Positions 26,801-34,367 of a stretch of 64,000 nucleotides of DNA are shown here, piece after piece. Below the pieces are notes generated by a model. That model worked only from the letters and a program-made list of their open reading frames with translations, searched no databases and had not been told where the DNA came from. The DNA is from Secundilactobacillus pentosiphilus (GTDB taxonomy: Bacteria > Bacillota > Bacilli > Lactobacillales > Lactobacillaceae), in assembly GCF_002217985.1 (NCBI RefSeq), contig NZ_BCMI01000006.1, positions 52,412 to 116,411 on the forward strand, read 5' to 3'. Position 1 is the first letter of the stretch. Each line of letters opens with the position of its first letter. The position numbers were made by a program, and so were the translations under genes.

Positions 26801-29231
26801 CCACCGTAAGGGTGATCAGGCATTCAACCCAGTTGAACAACATCAGGATTATACTCGAACGGGCACTATTGATGAAGTGACAGGTGATATTACGTACACT
26901 GCATGGACGCCGACAACCGGAGACGGTGAAGGCCTTGGCGTGGTCACCTCAGATTCGCTTACTGGCTACACACCGGACCAAGCTTCAGTTGCCCAAGCAG
27001 TGGTTGATTTGAAAGATGTGGCTAACAAGGCAATGACACCAGTTACAGTAACGTATAATCCGAACGCTCAGGTAGTTCAGATCCACTATATTGATGTCAC
27101 GGGTTCAACAAAGACGTCAGGCTGGGTACCAACTGATGGTGATGAGGTGACAACGGCTGAACAAACCTTGAATGGTACGACGGATGGCGTTTATACTAAC
27201 CCACTTATTTTGCCGATGAACTACGTTAAGGTCGGCCAGGACAATGGAGCGGCTAGTGGCTTCTTTGATAAAGACAGCAAAACTGACCAAAGTTACAACG
27301 TCTACATTAAGCACGCCACCAAGACCATTACGCCAACAAATGATCCGAAGAATGGTCAGCTGAAAGCAACCATTACGCGGACAATCAATTACGTTTACGG
27401 TAATGACACCGTAGATCATCGCAAAGGTGACCAAGCTTTCGATCCAGTTGTACAGCATCAGGACTATACGCGAACGGGAACCGTTGACCAGGTTACTGGC
27501 AGCATTACCTATAGTGCCTGGACGCCAACGGCTGGCGCTGATGAAGGTCTTGGCGCGGTAACGTCAGATACGTTGACTGGCTACACACCGGATCAAACTT
27601 CAGTTGCTCAAGCAGTAGTAGGCCAGACAGATGTGGCTAACAAGGCATTGACACCAGTCACGGTAACGTATAATCCTAACGCTCAGAAAGTTGAGATTCA
27701 CTATATTGACATCACGGGTTCGGATAAGACGACTAACTGGTTGCCAACCGATGGTACTGAAGTAGCGTCGGCAATGCAAACACTGAATGGTACGACGGCT
27801 GGCGTTTATACCAATGCCATTACGGTACCGATGAACTACGTTAAAGTCGGCCAGGATGCCGGGGCAGCCAGCGGGTTCTTTGATAACAACGACCAGATCA
27901 TTCAAAGCTACAACGTCTACGTCAAGCACGCCACTAAGACAATCACGCCAACGAATGATCCGAAGAATGACCAGTTGAAAGCAACCATCACCCGGACAAT
28001 CAACTACGTCTACGGCAATGACACCACTGATCATCACAAGGGTGACCAGGCGTTCAATCCGGTTAACCAGCATCAGGATTACACCCGAACGGGAATCGTT
28101 GACCAGGTTACTGGCACTATCACTTATAGTGATTGGACACCAACGGCTGGTGCTGATGAAGGCCTTGGTGCGGTAACGTCAGGTGCCCTTACCGGCTATA
28201 CACCGGATCAAGCTTTGGTTGGCCAAGCAGTAATAGGCCAGACAGACGTGGCCAACAAGGCACTGACGCCAGTCACGGTAACGTATAATCCAAATTCAGT
28301 AACAATGACTGTCACGTATGTTGATGATGTGGAAAATGGTAAGGTTGTTGAAGGTACCGTGTTAGATGGCACTGTTGATCAAGCGGGTCACTTTAACGTA
28401 ATCGTGCCAAACGGCTATGAACTGAGCAAGAATCAAAAGAGCAGCATTGATTACAAGTTCACGCCGAATGAAGCCCAGAATAAGATTATTATCCACCTTG
28501 TTCATGGTATTGCTCACACCACAACCACGACAACTCGGACCATTAACTATTACATTCAGGGCACTACGACGCCAGTTCACGTGGCGACCGTTCAGACACT
28601 GACTTGGAACGTTGCGACTGATAAGGTGACTGGTGAAAGTGTCGCAACGCCTCAGGGCGGTTACGATAAGGTAACCTCACCGCTTGTGCCGGGGTACACC
28701 GCTGATGTCACGAGTGTTAACGGTCAGTATCCAAAGCCGGTCACTGGTAAGAGTGGCGGTAACCTCACCGCGACGGTTTACTATACGGCGGTTCCAGTGA
28801 ACCCTGATAACGGTGGTGAAGTAACGCCGCCGACTACACCGGAGACGACTGATATGACTGATGGCGGAACAGTGGTACCAAACCAGCCGCAAAATGAAAA
28901 GGTTCCTCAGCAGCCGAATGGGAAGACCACAGACTACGACCGGACACCAAACCAGCCAGGATCAGATAACAGTCAAAACCCAACCCAGTCTAATGATGGG
29001 ACGGCAATGAAGACTACTGAAAACGCTACTGGCCAATTGGGGCGGTCAGTTCCAACCCCAACCAGCAACAAGGCACAATCAGTAACGAGACAACGAGTTG
29101 GTAAGGCAACAACTAAGCTGCCACAAACCAATGAGCAACGTACCGGCCTTTGGTCAGTGTTGGGAATCAGTTTGATGGGTATGATGAGTTTGCTTGGATT
29201 TGCCAAGCGGAAAAAGCACGATCAAGACTAG
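20871..29231 (+). CDS. Giant LPxTG-anchored adhesin with MucBP/Mub-type repeats
   Basis: A 2786-aa surface protein covalently linked to peptidoglycan by sortase. The N-terminus is a KxYKxGKxW-type signal (KERYKSYKVGRRW, then a hydrophobic core and SFAETT cleavage near 52). A Thr/Ser/Ala/Gln-rich region follows (to about 280), then about 1100 residues of beta-rich modules. One MucBP-like module (LTVTYVDTDN) precedes five tandem units of about 205 aa (nt 25218-28298), each with HYIDVTGS-type and ITRTINYVYG-type halves, followed by another MucBP-like module, a Pro/Gln-rich wall-spanning stretch and LPQTNE at about 2750 with a hydrophobic helix and RKKHDQD. I see no cysteine. ATG 20871, 7 nt after AAGGGGGAG, is preferred over TTG 20850. 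Mucin or matrix binding is inferred from family; this signal type is often linked to glycosylated proteins. Confidence 0.93.
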   Translation: MVGKNNHTKMIQSNLKERYKSYKVGRRWVFASIASLSLGAALFLGSATTSFAETTDTAATPDTQDDSTATSATAATTAKTVTLKPATQQTDKSAVGTSSSATNVTASDGNGSNQTASKNEVDATQQATAVKAAPSEQQPVSANDAKSTAQPVKTSGSNPGNNGSTATPNDTKLADASITKTASNLVKDATNVGVEPNSATKPNTQPAAQTAAQSSQVKTAQVTSVAAKVDRTKADQLDAQAKTLLVDPSNTDLNQAKMVASQQYALTGEPQQVVAMAADVKSTVILTSSTDKIGYGQPAGDVVITAKMTVNTGDTVTITVPTNLDDLEWSNVQKLQDSLGTTQYVKNTDGTYTVTNTFNQSGIFTQKITLKQVSNGADSGELPQLTPDQIGKDTTGEVTATLNGSPVDPLTLTQTTKPSVAISNPTRVSPALTSKDADGNPFSVDAVIPNTNYVYKVNVTDSTGLKDDSGDGINSRLNTNGTTITIPVPTGFTLDSALTDTLNGFAAGTTTIKQDASGANIIITVPANTEVGKGGFYLAGKYTNELTDTVQTLTAAGNPTITQKIPNGQTLTATSNPWTEKLAAKGDGVAPAVGSVTAAGNSSKAPDKLVLDTDTSNDPLYLSSFGFGVTSSTPVTDAKLTITVPDGVDATGVVVPKEIVNRNAYLPGTTEYGYTLILADGTTETGTVAAGGTISKGNTTSLIKQIVLTPNYLAPGATTGTEPGNLDAAHKDNYIHLLGKLDAKYENGSNVKNGDGLKFNINIQMPEDTHSMDSWANETVSSPMGRVGAWGWKGGTDNTAPGKQDSGYISVVANGSSGQTIDLVYEPTLYFVLPFGTNIYSINMKARDASGNTVSNGAKISYYQTSNGQTGVKVDFAGTGLSVFTDDTFQDVIHLSNDADALPGKSYVYYYVTSPTTSISNTTKATDSKIGDPANDKSETNPNPNADLTFVDGDANAVAMAGNRFLWTIDAATGTYVASMAQGNQDEMPKNAGTAVANGNNELDFYTNLVNAASAIKDASVAINLPETGDDQGSTYTFQLTGPVSVPTTFTTSEGTGSDTLTPTVLYSTNRYDKAGTAVDTTGYVTADQVSDWSAIRSVIVQVGKVPNNAATGRIKLTGTTANFNNITSPDKQIGYLQTILYENGAAASVTNKATSITIISKSTVNARIHYKDATGDHYIPLDSLSKTLVNNTDRLNASDFPSTEDQLTAAESSLSDTDKALINTLLSKGYYWVKNSDGNLKTTIVNSDHGDYGTDKPNKVAVFGATSQYYFDGDIVQYDLTNAADLTVTYVDTDNNNKTVGTPETISGGINDIGSYTVTVPDGYVLATGQANMVPYTLTTDDTDNIVIKLAHEIDQGTLTTTRTITYTGLPADKTPSDTPQPITWTTTTDKVTNKTTYTPSGNYEEVTVPIVSGYTPDQSTVPVGTNAVVNTKPTDKKVTVTYTANPQKVQIHYIDVTGSDKTTGWTTGDGTEVTTAEQTLNGKTDEAYTNTIKIPTNYVQVAADAGASSGTYDTDDKTDQSYFVYIKHATKTITPTTDPKNNQLKASITRTINYVYGSDAVDGKKGTTAAPTVTQTQDFTRTGTIDLVTGDVTYSTWTPTSGTGEGFAAVTSPTGTALTGYTPDTSTVAAVATTSLTADDKPVTVTVTYHPDAQKVTVHYIDVNGSDKTSGWTAGDGTEVTTAAQALSGTTDEAYTNTIQIPENYVQVGADAGASSGTYDNDDQTDQNYNVYVKHATKTITPTTDPQNDQLKTTITRTINYVYGNNTVNHRKGDQALNPVEQHQDYTRTGVIDEVTGTTTYSGWVPTTGDGEGFDAVTSGAITGYTPDKASVGQTTVDVKDVVANKVLTPVTVTYNPVAQKVEIHYIDVTTSTKTSGWTTTDGTEVISAEQTLNGTTDGVYTNPLILPMNYVKVGQDAGAVSGFFDNNGQVTQTYNVYIKHATKTITPTNDPKNGQLKATITRTINYVYGNDTVDHRKGDQAFNPVEQHQDYTRTGTIDEVTGDITYTAWTPTTGDGEGLGVVTSDSLTGYTPDQASVAQAVVDLKDVANKAMTPVTVTYNPNAQVVQIHYIDVTGSTKTSGWVPTDGDEVTTAEQTLNGTTDGVYTNPLILPMNYVKVGQDNGAASGFFDKDSKTDQSYNVYIKHATKTITPTNDPKNGQLKATITRTINYVYGNDTVDHRKGDQAFDPVVQHQDYTRTGTVDQVTGSITYSAWTPTAGADEGLGAVTSDTLTGYTPDQTSVAQAVVGQTDVANKALTPVTVTYNPNAQKVEIHYIDITGSDKTTNWLPTDGTEVASAMQTLNGTTAGVYTNAITVPMNYVKVGQDAGAASGFFDNNDQIIQSYNVYVKHATKTITPTNDPKNDQLKATITRTINYVYGNDTTDHHKGDQAFNPVNQHQDYTRTGIVDQVTGTITYSDWTPTAGADEGLGAVTSGALTGYTPDQALVGQAVIGQTDVANKALTPVTVTYNPNSVTMTVTYVDDVENGKVVEGTVLDGTVDQAGHFNVIVPNGYELSKNQKSSIDYKFTPNEAQNKIIIHLVHGIAHTTTTTTRTINYYIQGTTTPVHVATVQTLTWNVATDKVTGESVATPQGGYDKVTSPLVPGYTADVTSVNGQYPKPVTGKSGGNLTATVYYTAVPVNPDNGGEVTPPTTPETTDMTDGGTVVPNQPQNEKVPQQPNGKTTDYDRTPNQPGSDNSQNPTQSNDGTAMKTTENATGQLGRSVPTPTSNKAQSVTRQRVGKATTKLPQTNEQRTGLWSVLGISLMGMMSLLGFAKRKKHDQD
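25218..28298 (+). repeat. Five tandem adhesin repeats of about 615 nt
   Basis: Units begin at 25218, 25839, 26457, 27072 and 27687, giving lengths of 621, 618, 615, 615 and 612 nt. Units 3 and 4 are nearly identical over long stretches (for example the GTTDGVYTNPLILPMNYVKVG and ATKTITPTNDPKNGQ segments); units 1 and 2 are more diverged. Shortening is in steps of one codon. Confidence 0.9.
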
Positions 29232-29251
29232 TGTTTTAAAATTAAGTCACG

Positions 29252-29285
29252 AAAGCGCACTTCAAAAAATGAAGTGCGCTTTTTG
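29252..29285 (+). terminator. Terminator of the adhesin gene
   Basis: A perfect 13-bp stem, 29252-29264 with 29270-29282, loop AAAAA, then T. Confidence 0.85.
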
Positions 29286-29381
29286 TGATTAGGGGCCAAT
29301 TTTAAAGGATCTGAAAATGGTTTTTTAAGTAAAATGATTTTAAGAAAATTAGTCTGTGAAATTTTAAAGGTTTTATACGGA

Positions 29382-29412
29382 TTTACATCAAATCCCGCCA
29401 ATATGCTATAAT
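29382..29412 (+). promoter_or_regulatory. Promoter of ftsW
   Basis: Extended -10 TG-C-TATAAT (hexamer 29407-29412) with TTTACA (29382-29387) at 19 nt. Confidence 0.7.
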
Positions 29413-29462
29413 CAAGTGAGTTTATTTAAGAAATTTAGCGGAGTAGTTTGGGGACTTTTCAG

Positions 29463-30665
29463 ATGCGAAATTGGATATTTTCAAGGTTACTAGAAACAAA
29501 ACAAGCGTTTAGTTTAAAAAAATTAAAAGAGTTAGATTATTGGCTGCTCATTCCGTATTTGATGTTGTGTGGTTTCGGTGTCGTCATGGTCTATTCGTCC
29601 AGTTCCAATGTTGCAGTACAAATGGGCTCAACGCCGATCAGCTATTTATTTAAGCAGTTATTTTTCGTGTTGATCGGGATGTTTATCATTTTATTGATGT
29701 TTATGATTCCGTATCATTTTATAAAAAGCGGTAGAGCTATTTTTGCTGTATATGGCGCTTTGATCCTTGCTTTACTCGGCCTGCTAGTTGTTGGTCAAAC
29801 CATTAATGGTGCAGCCGGCTGGTTCCATATTGGCCCGTTTAGCATTCAACCCGCTGAGTTCGTTAAGGTGATATTGATCCTACTGATGGCTAAATCGTTG
29901 ACGATGCCGGATCAGGTGGCCGACATTGTCGGTGGTCATTGGTGGCAAGTCATGTGGTTTCCGGTGATCCTGTGCGGAGCTATGATAGGCTTAGTGCTTA
30001 TCCAACCCGATATGGGGAGTGCCGTGATTATTACGGCAATTGTTTTTATGATGTGTTTGAGCAGCGGCTTTTCCTTTAAAAAGAGCTACTTATATTTTGG
30101 CGTAGCTGTTGCCCTCGTCATTTTTATCGTCTTTCCCATCGCGTTAAAACTTTCAGAATCAGGGACCGTAAAATCTTATAAACTAGCTCGACTAGTCGCC
30201 TTCGTTGATCCTTTCGGCCATGCTAACGGATCGGGGCAGCAATTAGTCAATTCATACTATGCTTTGAGTAATGGCGGCTTGTTTGGTGTCGGCCTTGGCA
30301 ATTCTATTCAAAAGCGGGGGTACTTACCCGAACCGAACACCGACTTTATTATGGCCATTACAAGTGAGGAGCTGGGCCTAGTTGGTGTCGTGATTATTAT
30401 GATATTACTAGGGATGATTATTTGGCAGACTATTCGAATCGGCATTCGATCAAACGATTCGTTTAACACGTTGGTTTGCTACGGCGTGGCCACCTACTTT
30501 GCTGTTCAAGCCTTTATTAACGTTGGCGGGGTAGTTGGCTGGTTGCCAATTACTGGCGTGACGTTTCCCTTCATCAGTTATGGCGGGTCGAGTATGTTTT
30601 CGCTAACTCTATCGTTAGGAATCGTGTTAAATATCAGTGCACATGAACGCAGAAAGCGGGGGTAA
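29463..30665 (+). CDS. ftsW: FtsW/RodA/SpoVE-family peptidoglycan glycosyltransferase
   Basis: A polytopic SEDS protein of about 400 aa that polymerises lipid II into glycan strands at the septum with a class B penicillin-binding protein. About ten hydrophobic segments are visible. The SEDS signature regions are MVYSSSSNVAVQ near helix 1, INGAAGWFHIGPFSIQPAE, QPDMGSAVI, and the C-terminal FPFISYGGSSMFSLTLSLG. ATG 29463 with GGGGA 8 nt before it is preferred to TTG 29448. Position next to ylbG-rsmD-coaD supports FtsW rather than RodA. The pyruvate carboxylase gene often found just after ftsW is absent. Confidence 0.9.
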   Translation: MRNWIFSRLLETKQAFSLKKLKELDYWLLIPYLMLCGFGVVMVYSSSSNVAVQMGSTPISYLFKQLFFVLIGMFIILLMFMIPYHFIKSGRAIFAVYGALILALLGLLVVGQTINGAAGWFHIGPFSIQPAEFVKVILILLMAKSLTMPDQVADIVGGHWWQVMWFPVILCGAMIGLVLIQPDMGSAVIITAIVFMMCLSSGFSFKKSYLYFGVAVALVIFIVFPIALKLSESGTVKSYKLARLVAFVDPFGHANGSGQQLVNSYYALSNGGLFGVGLGNSIQKRGYLPEPNTDFIMAITSEELGLVGVVIIMILLGMIIWQTIRIGIRSNDSFNTLVCYGVATYFAVQAFINVGGVVGWLPITGVTFPFISYGGSSMFSLTLSLGIVLNISAHERRKRG

Positions 30666-30669
30666 CATA

Positions 30670-30957
30670 ATGGAGATTCAATCACGAACCAGTTTAGTTG
30701 TCTACGTGTCCAGTCTGCGCCAAGTGCGGCAGCTGAAGCGTTATGGACACCTGGAATACGTATCAAAGCGGATGCGTTATGCCATTATCTATGTCAATGA
30801 AGATCAGGTTAAAGAAACGATTGGCCGGTTAAAACAATTGCATTTTGTCAAACAAATTATTGAGTCTCCCCGAAACGAATTGATGGATTTACTAGGATTA
30901 TCTGGTGAGCCAGAAGCAAAGGATGACCAAATTAATTTTGAGGAGGATGAAGAGTAA
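30670..30957 (+). CDS. ylbG: YlbG family protein (UPF0298)
   Basis: A 95-aa small conserved Firmicutes protein, recognised by SLVVYVSSLRQVRQLKRYGHLEYVS-type sequence, YAIIYVN and the LHFVKQI segment, followed by an acidic tail. Function is not established. The frame is open upstream inside ftsW; ATG 30670 follows GCGGGGG by 8 nt and gives the normal length. Its stop overlaps the rsmD start by 1 nt, so it is part of the ylbG-rsmD-coaD-sepM transcript. Confidence 0.9.
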   Translation: MEIQSRTSLVVYVSSLRQVRQLKRYGHLEYVSKRMRYAIIYVNEDQVKETIGRLKQLHFVKQIIESPRNELMDLLGLSGEPEAKDDQINFEEDEE

Positions 30958-31523
30958 TGCGCGTTGTTGCAGGAGAGTATGGGGGCCGCCGGCTAAGAGC
31001 GGTGCCTGGAATGAAAACTCGGCCCACGACAGATAAGGTGAAGGAAGCCGTGTTTAATATTCTTGGTCCTTATTTTGATGGCGGGAGAAGTCTGGACCTT
31101 TTTGCCGGTTCGGGCGGCCTTAGCATTGAGGGGGTCTCACGAGGCATCGAACACGCTGTGCTGATCGATCGTCAGGGTGCTGCCATCAAGACGATTGATC
31201 AAAATATTGAAGTGACGAAGGAACCGGCTAAATTTACGGTGATCAAGCGGGACGCGGAAATCGCTTTAAAGCAGCTTCAAGCCCAGAATCAGTCCTTTGA
31301 CTTAATCTATTTTGATCCGCCTTATCGCGAACAAAAAATTGTTAAGGAGATTCAAGAACTGATTAAAGGCCAGTTTTTGAATCCGGGTTGCCGTATTATG
31401 TGTGAAACCAATCAGGAAGCTGATTTACCAGCTGAAATAGGGGCTTGTACGCGGATCGTGGAGAAGTCCTATGGGATTACTAAAATCACCGTATATCGCT
31501 ATCAGGGAGGCACCAGTCAATGA
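30957..31523 (+). CDS. rsmD: 16S rRNA (guanine-966-N2)-methyltransferase
   Basis: A 188-aa AdoMet-dependent enzyme methylating G966 of 16S rRNA. AdoMet motif I is LDLFAGSGGLSIEG (about 47-60) and the catalytic N6/N2-type motif IV is FDPPY (about 121-125). The N-terminal MRVVAGEYGGRRLRAVPG and TRPTTDKVKEAVFNI segments are family hallmarks. It overlaps ylbG by 1 nt (TAATG) and coaD by 4 nt (ATGA), so translation is coupled across the three genes. Confidence 0.95.
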   Translation: MRVVAGEYGGRRLRAVPGMKTRPTTDKVKEAVFNILGPYFDGGRSLDLFAGSGGLSIEGVSRGIEHAVLIDRQGAAIKTIDQNIEVTKEPAKFTVIKRDAEIALKQLQAQNQSFDLIYFDPPYREQKIVKEIQELIKGQFLNPGCRIMCETNQEADLPAEIGACTRIVEKSYGITKITVYRYQGGTSQ

Positions 31524-32002
31524 CAATTGCAGTTTATCCAGGCAGCTTTGATCCGCTGACGTTAGGTCATTTGAACATTATTGAACGCGCTAGTAAACTG
31601 TTTGATCAGGTGATTGTAGCAGTGGGCATCAACATTAGTAAAAACGTGCTGTTTACGCCTGAAGAACGGGTTACCATGATTCAAAAGAGCGTTGAACAAT
31701 TGCCCAATGTAACGGTTCAGACAGAGGATGGCTTAACGGTGCAGTTTGTTAAATCGGTCGGTGCAAGTGTGATTGTTCGCGGGATTCGGGACGCCAGGGA
31801 TTTATCCTATGAGTCTGGTATTGCCGGCATGAACCACTATTTGGATGACTCAATTGAATCCGTTTTTCTGGTGACCGATCCTAAATATGCCTTTATTTCT
31901 TCTTCATTACTTAAAGAGGTGCTGCATTTTAAGGGCGACGTTTCTAAACTGGTGCCACCGGCAGTCGCCAAAGCTTTAAATCAAAAGCAAAGGTCAGAAT
32001 AG
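31520..32002 (+). CDS. coaD: Phosphopantetheine adenylyltransferase
   Basis: A 160-aa enzyme for the penultimate step of coenzyme A synthesis (4'-phosphopantetheine plus ATP to dephospho-CoA). The nucleotidyltransferase motif is YPGSFDPLTLGHLNII with the TxGH-type histidine, plus VRGIRDARDLSYE and ISSSLLKEVLHFKGDVS, the second ATP motif and lid. Length is normal. It lies in the same order as in Bacillus (ylbH-ylbI) and is followed 1 nt later by the sepM-type protease. Confidence 0.95.
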   Translation: MTIAVYPGSFDPLTLGHLNIIERASKLFDQVIVAVGINISKNVLFTPEERVTMIQKSVEQLPNVTVQTEDGLTVQFVKSVGASVIVRGIRDARDLSYESGIAGMNHYLDDSIESVFLVTDPKYAFISSSLLKEVLHFKGDVSKLVPPAVAKALNQKQRSE

Positions 32003-32003
32003 T

Positions 32004-33053
32004 ATGAAAAAACAAACGCGTAAAAAGGTTCTTCAGTATAGTGTCAGCATCGTTTTAGCCATTGTGATCCTGGTTGGTTTCTTTTGGCCAATGCCAAAAT
32101 ACATTGAATCGCCTGGTTCTGCTGATAACTTGAAATCATTTGTTAAAATTAAAAATCATCCTGATCGGCATTCAGGCAAGTTCATGATCACGTCAGTCAA
32201 ACTGGCGCAAGCTCACCCGGTTACATATTTGGTGGCAAAAGTGTCACCATACGCTTCAATTGAAAGTGCCCAAAGTGTTACTGGCGGCCAGAGTAATGCG
32301 ACATACATCAAAATGCAGGATTTTTATATGCAAAGTGCGATCAATGAAGCTAAGGCGGTGGCCGTTAAGGCAGCTCACAAAAAAGTGACCAAAAATTATC
32401 TGGGTATTTACGTGATGGATGTGCAGAAAAATTCACGGTTTAAGCACCGGTTGAAAGTGGGGGATACGATCACTAAAGTTGACGGTCACCACTTTCAAAG
32501 CGCATACGGCTTTCAAAAATACATTGCCAAAAAGGCTGTCGGCGATCGCTTGCGGGTTCAATACCAGCATAACGGTAAACTGAAAACGACCACGGCGCCG
32601 CTGATTAAACTGTCTAGCGGCAAAACCGGAATCGGGATTATCCTGACTGATAACGTGAAGATCAAGACTGACCCCAACGTCAAAGTGGATCCTGGTCAAA
32701 TTGGCGGGCCATCCGGCGGGTTAATGTTTAGTCTGCAGATCTATAGTCAGCTGACGAATAAAAATATTCGCCATGGCCAAAATATTGCGGGGACTGGAAC
32801 CATTAATCCCGATGGAACAGTTGGCGAAATCGGCGGCATCGACAAAAAAGTCGTGGCCGCTAAAAAGGCGGGTGCAACCATCTTCTTTGCTCCTTATCTG
32901 AAGCCGACTAAGGCGGTTTTGCAGCTTGAACCTGGACACGTGACGAATTATCAGTTAGCTAAAAAAACGGCTAAAAAAGTGGCGCCGCACATGAAGGTTG
33001 TGCCGGTTGCTAACTTTAACCAAGCCGTTCATTATTTGAATACACACCATTAA
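32004..33053 (+). CDS. SepM-family PDZ/Lon-like membrane protease
   Basis: A 349-aa membrane-anchored serine protease (YlbL/SepM type). One transmembrane helix (about 11-29) is followed by an extracellular part: a PDZ domain (about 130-205, LGIYVMDVQKNSR..LKVGDTITKVDGH) and a Lon/S16 proteolytic domain (about 225-349). The Ser-Lys dyad is S237 in GGPSGGLMF and a lysine of IDKKV (281-282). SepM of Streptococcus mutans trims the competence-stimulating peptide; here the next genes encode the DNA uptake machinery, but the family lies next to coaD in many genomes, so the substrate is not implied. Confidence 0.9.
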   Translation: MKKQTRKKVLQYSVSIVLAIVILVGFFWPMPKYIESPGSADNLKSFVKIKNHPDRHSGKFMITSVKLAQAHPVTYLVAKVSPYASIESAQSVTGGQSNATYIKMQDFYMQSAINEAKAVAVKAAHKKVTKNYLGIYVMDVQKNSRFKHRLKVGDTITKVDGHHFQSAYGFQKYIAKKAVGDRLRVQYQHNGKLKTTTAPLIKLSSGKTGIGIILTDNVKIKTDPNVKVDPGQIGGPSGGLMFSLQIYSQLTNKNIRHGQNIAGTGTINPDGTVGEIGGIDKKVVAAKKAGATIFFAPYLKPTKAVLQLEPGHVTNYQLAKKTAKKVAPHMKVVPVANFNQAVHYLNTHH

Positions 33054-33055
33054 AA

Positions 33056-33099
33056 CCAAAACGTTCCCAAAAGCCGGCTGACTTTTGGGAACGTTTTGG
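33056..33099 (+). terminator. Long hairpin after sepM
   Basis: A perfect 18-bp stem (33056-33073 with 33082-33099, 8-nt loop). No true T run follows, so it may act as a stabiliser or weak terminator. Confidence 0.6.
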
Positions 33100-33143
33100 T
33101 CTTCCTTGCCGTAGTTGGGATTAGAGAGAAGGGAGGGAGAAAA

Positions 33144-33812
33144 GTGGATAGGTTAAAGGAACTGCTAGAAAACGCCAATCGACAGACTTGGATCATTATC
33201 GGTTTAGGACTAACGACCATTCTTGCAGTGGGCTTTTTATTGTTAGGTAATCGACCAGCTGCCAGCGCACAGCCGGAGTTTGCTTCGCAGTCAATGATGT
33301 CTGATTCTGGCATGACAGCGTCATCAAGTGCTGCTGCAACAACCAGTCAAACCAGTGTGGAGACGACCATGTACGTGGATGTTAAAGGCGCCGTTAAGCA
33401 GCCAGGGATGAAGAAAGTAACGTCTACCATGCGCGTTATTGATGCTATTCAGTTGGCTGGCGGTTTTGCCAGCAACGCTGATCAGAAGCAAGTTAATTTA
33501 GCACAGAGACTAACTGATTCGCAGGTTGTTTATATTCCTAAGCACGGTGAACAAGTCCCTGCTTCTGCTACCGGCGGAACATCGGCAGCAGGTGGCGGAG
33601 CTGGGGCTGAAAGTCAGGCACCTCAAGTTAATATCAACACTGCTGATCTAACTGGCTTACAGCAACTAGATGGCGTTGGTGAAAAAAAAGCCCAGAAAAT
33701 CTTAGACTATCGGCAAGAACATGGCGGTTTCAAATCAGCTGATGAGCTTAAAAACGTGAACGGTTTTGGCGACAAAACATTGGCACGCTTAAAGCCTCAA
33801 ATCACCGTCTAG
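33144..33812 (+). CDS. comEA: Competence protein ComEA
   Basis: A 222-aa membrane-anchored DNA receptor of the DNA uptake apparatus. One N-terminal transmembrane helix (about 15-38), a Ser/Ala/Thr-rich spacer, an SLBB domain (about 70-125, VDVKGAVKQPGM..VIDAIQLAGGF), a Gly/Ala-rich linker and a C-terminal double helix-hairpin-helix DNA-binding domain (VNINTADLTGLQQLDGVGEKKA and NVNGFGDKTLARL). The frame is open from 33096, but GGGAGGGA ends 5-6 nt before GTG 33144, which is chosen. comEB follows after 66 nt with its own promoter. Confidence 0.93.
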   Translation: MDRLKELLENANRQTWIIIGLGLTTILAVGFLLLGNRPAASAQPEFASQSMMSDSGMTASSSAAATTSQTSVETTMYVDVKGAVKQPGMKKVTSTMRVIDAIQLAGGFASNADQKQVNLAQRLTDSQVVYIPKHGEQVPASATGGTSAAGGGAGAESQAPQVNINTADLTGLQQLDGVGEKKAQKILDYRQEHGGFKSADELKNVNGFGDKTLARLKPQITV

Positions 33813-33835
33813 GGTTATCATGTTCCGATAAAATT

Positions 33836-33844
33836 TGGTATACT
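33836..33844 (+). promoter_or_regulatory. Extended -10 promoter for comEB
   Basis: TG-G-TATACT (hexamer 33839-33844), 34 nt before the comEB start, with no convincing -35. Confidence 0.5.
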
Positions 33845-33878
33845 TAACCAGATAATTAGATGATGGAGGCGGCCATTT

Positions 33879-34367
33879 ATGGCAAATAAAAGGATTCCTT
33901 GGGATCAATATTTTATGATGCAGTCAGTATTGTTGGCAAGTCGAAGTACGTGTAATCGGCTTTCAGTAGGTGCGACCATCGTTCGTGACCGTCGCATTAT
34001 TGCCGGCGGGTATAACGGCTCGGTTTCTGGTGACGTGCACTGCATTGACGAGGGCTGTTACCTGGTTGATGGGCATTGTCTGCGAACGATTCACGCGGAA
34101 ATGAACGCTATTTTACAGTGTGCGAAATTCGGTGAGGCCACTGACGGTGCCGAAATTTACGTCACTGATTTTCCTTGCCTGCAGTGCACTAAGATGCTGT
34201 TGCAAGCGGGGATCAAGAAGATTTCCTACCTGCATAACTATCATAATGATCCGTATGCGATGTCGTTAATTAAGATGAAGGGTGTTGAACTAAACCAAGT
34301 CACCCTGGATTCTGAGGCCATTGAACGCGCATCAGTTGATGCCTATTTGCAAGAACATCAATCATAA
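33879..34367 (+). CDS. comEB: ComE operon protein 2, dCMP deaminase family
   Basis: A 162-aa zinc-dependent deaminase that probably converts dCMP to dUMP for thymidylate synthesis. The catalytic site HAEMNAIL and the zinc pair PCLQCTKML are intact; an additional Cys/His cluster (CIDEGCYLVDGHC) fits the dCMP deaminase subfamily. ATGGAGG precedes the ATG. Although named in the comE locus, it is not needed for transformation in Bacillus. The gene overlaps the start of comEC by 47 nt if TTG 34321 is used. Confidence 0.93.
   Translation: MANKRIPWDQYFMMQSVLLASRSTCNRLSVGATIVRDRRIIAGGYNGSVSGDVHCIDEGCYLVDGHCLRTIHAEMNAILQCAKFGEATDGAEIYVTDFPCLQCTKMLLQAGIKKISYLHNYHNDPYAMSLIKMKGVELNQVTLDSEAIERASVDAYLQEHQS

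Noticed and set aside
25782..28073. Regular antisense ORFs of 113-157 codons opposite each adhesin repeat
   Set aside because: They recur with the repeat period, have no ribosome sites, and follow from the codon bias of the sense strand.
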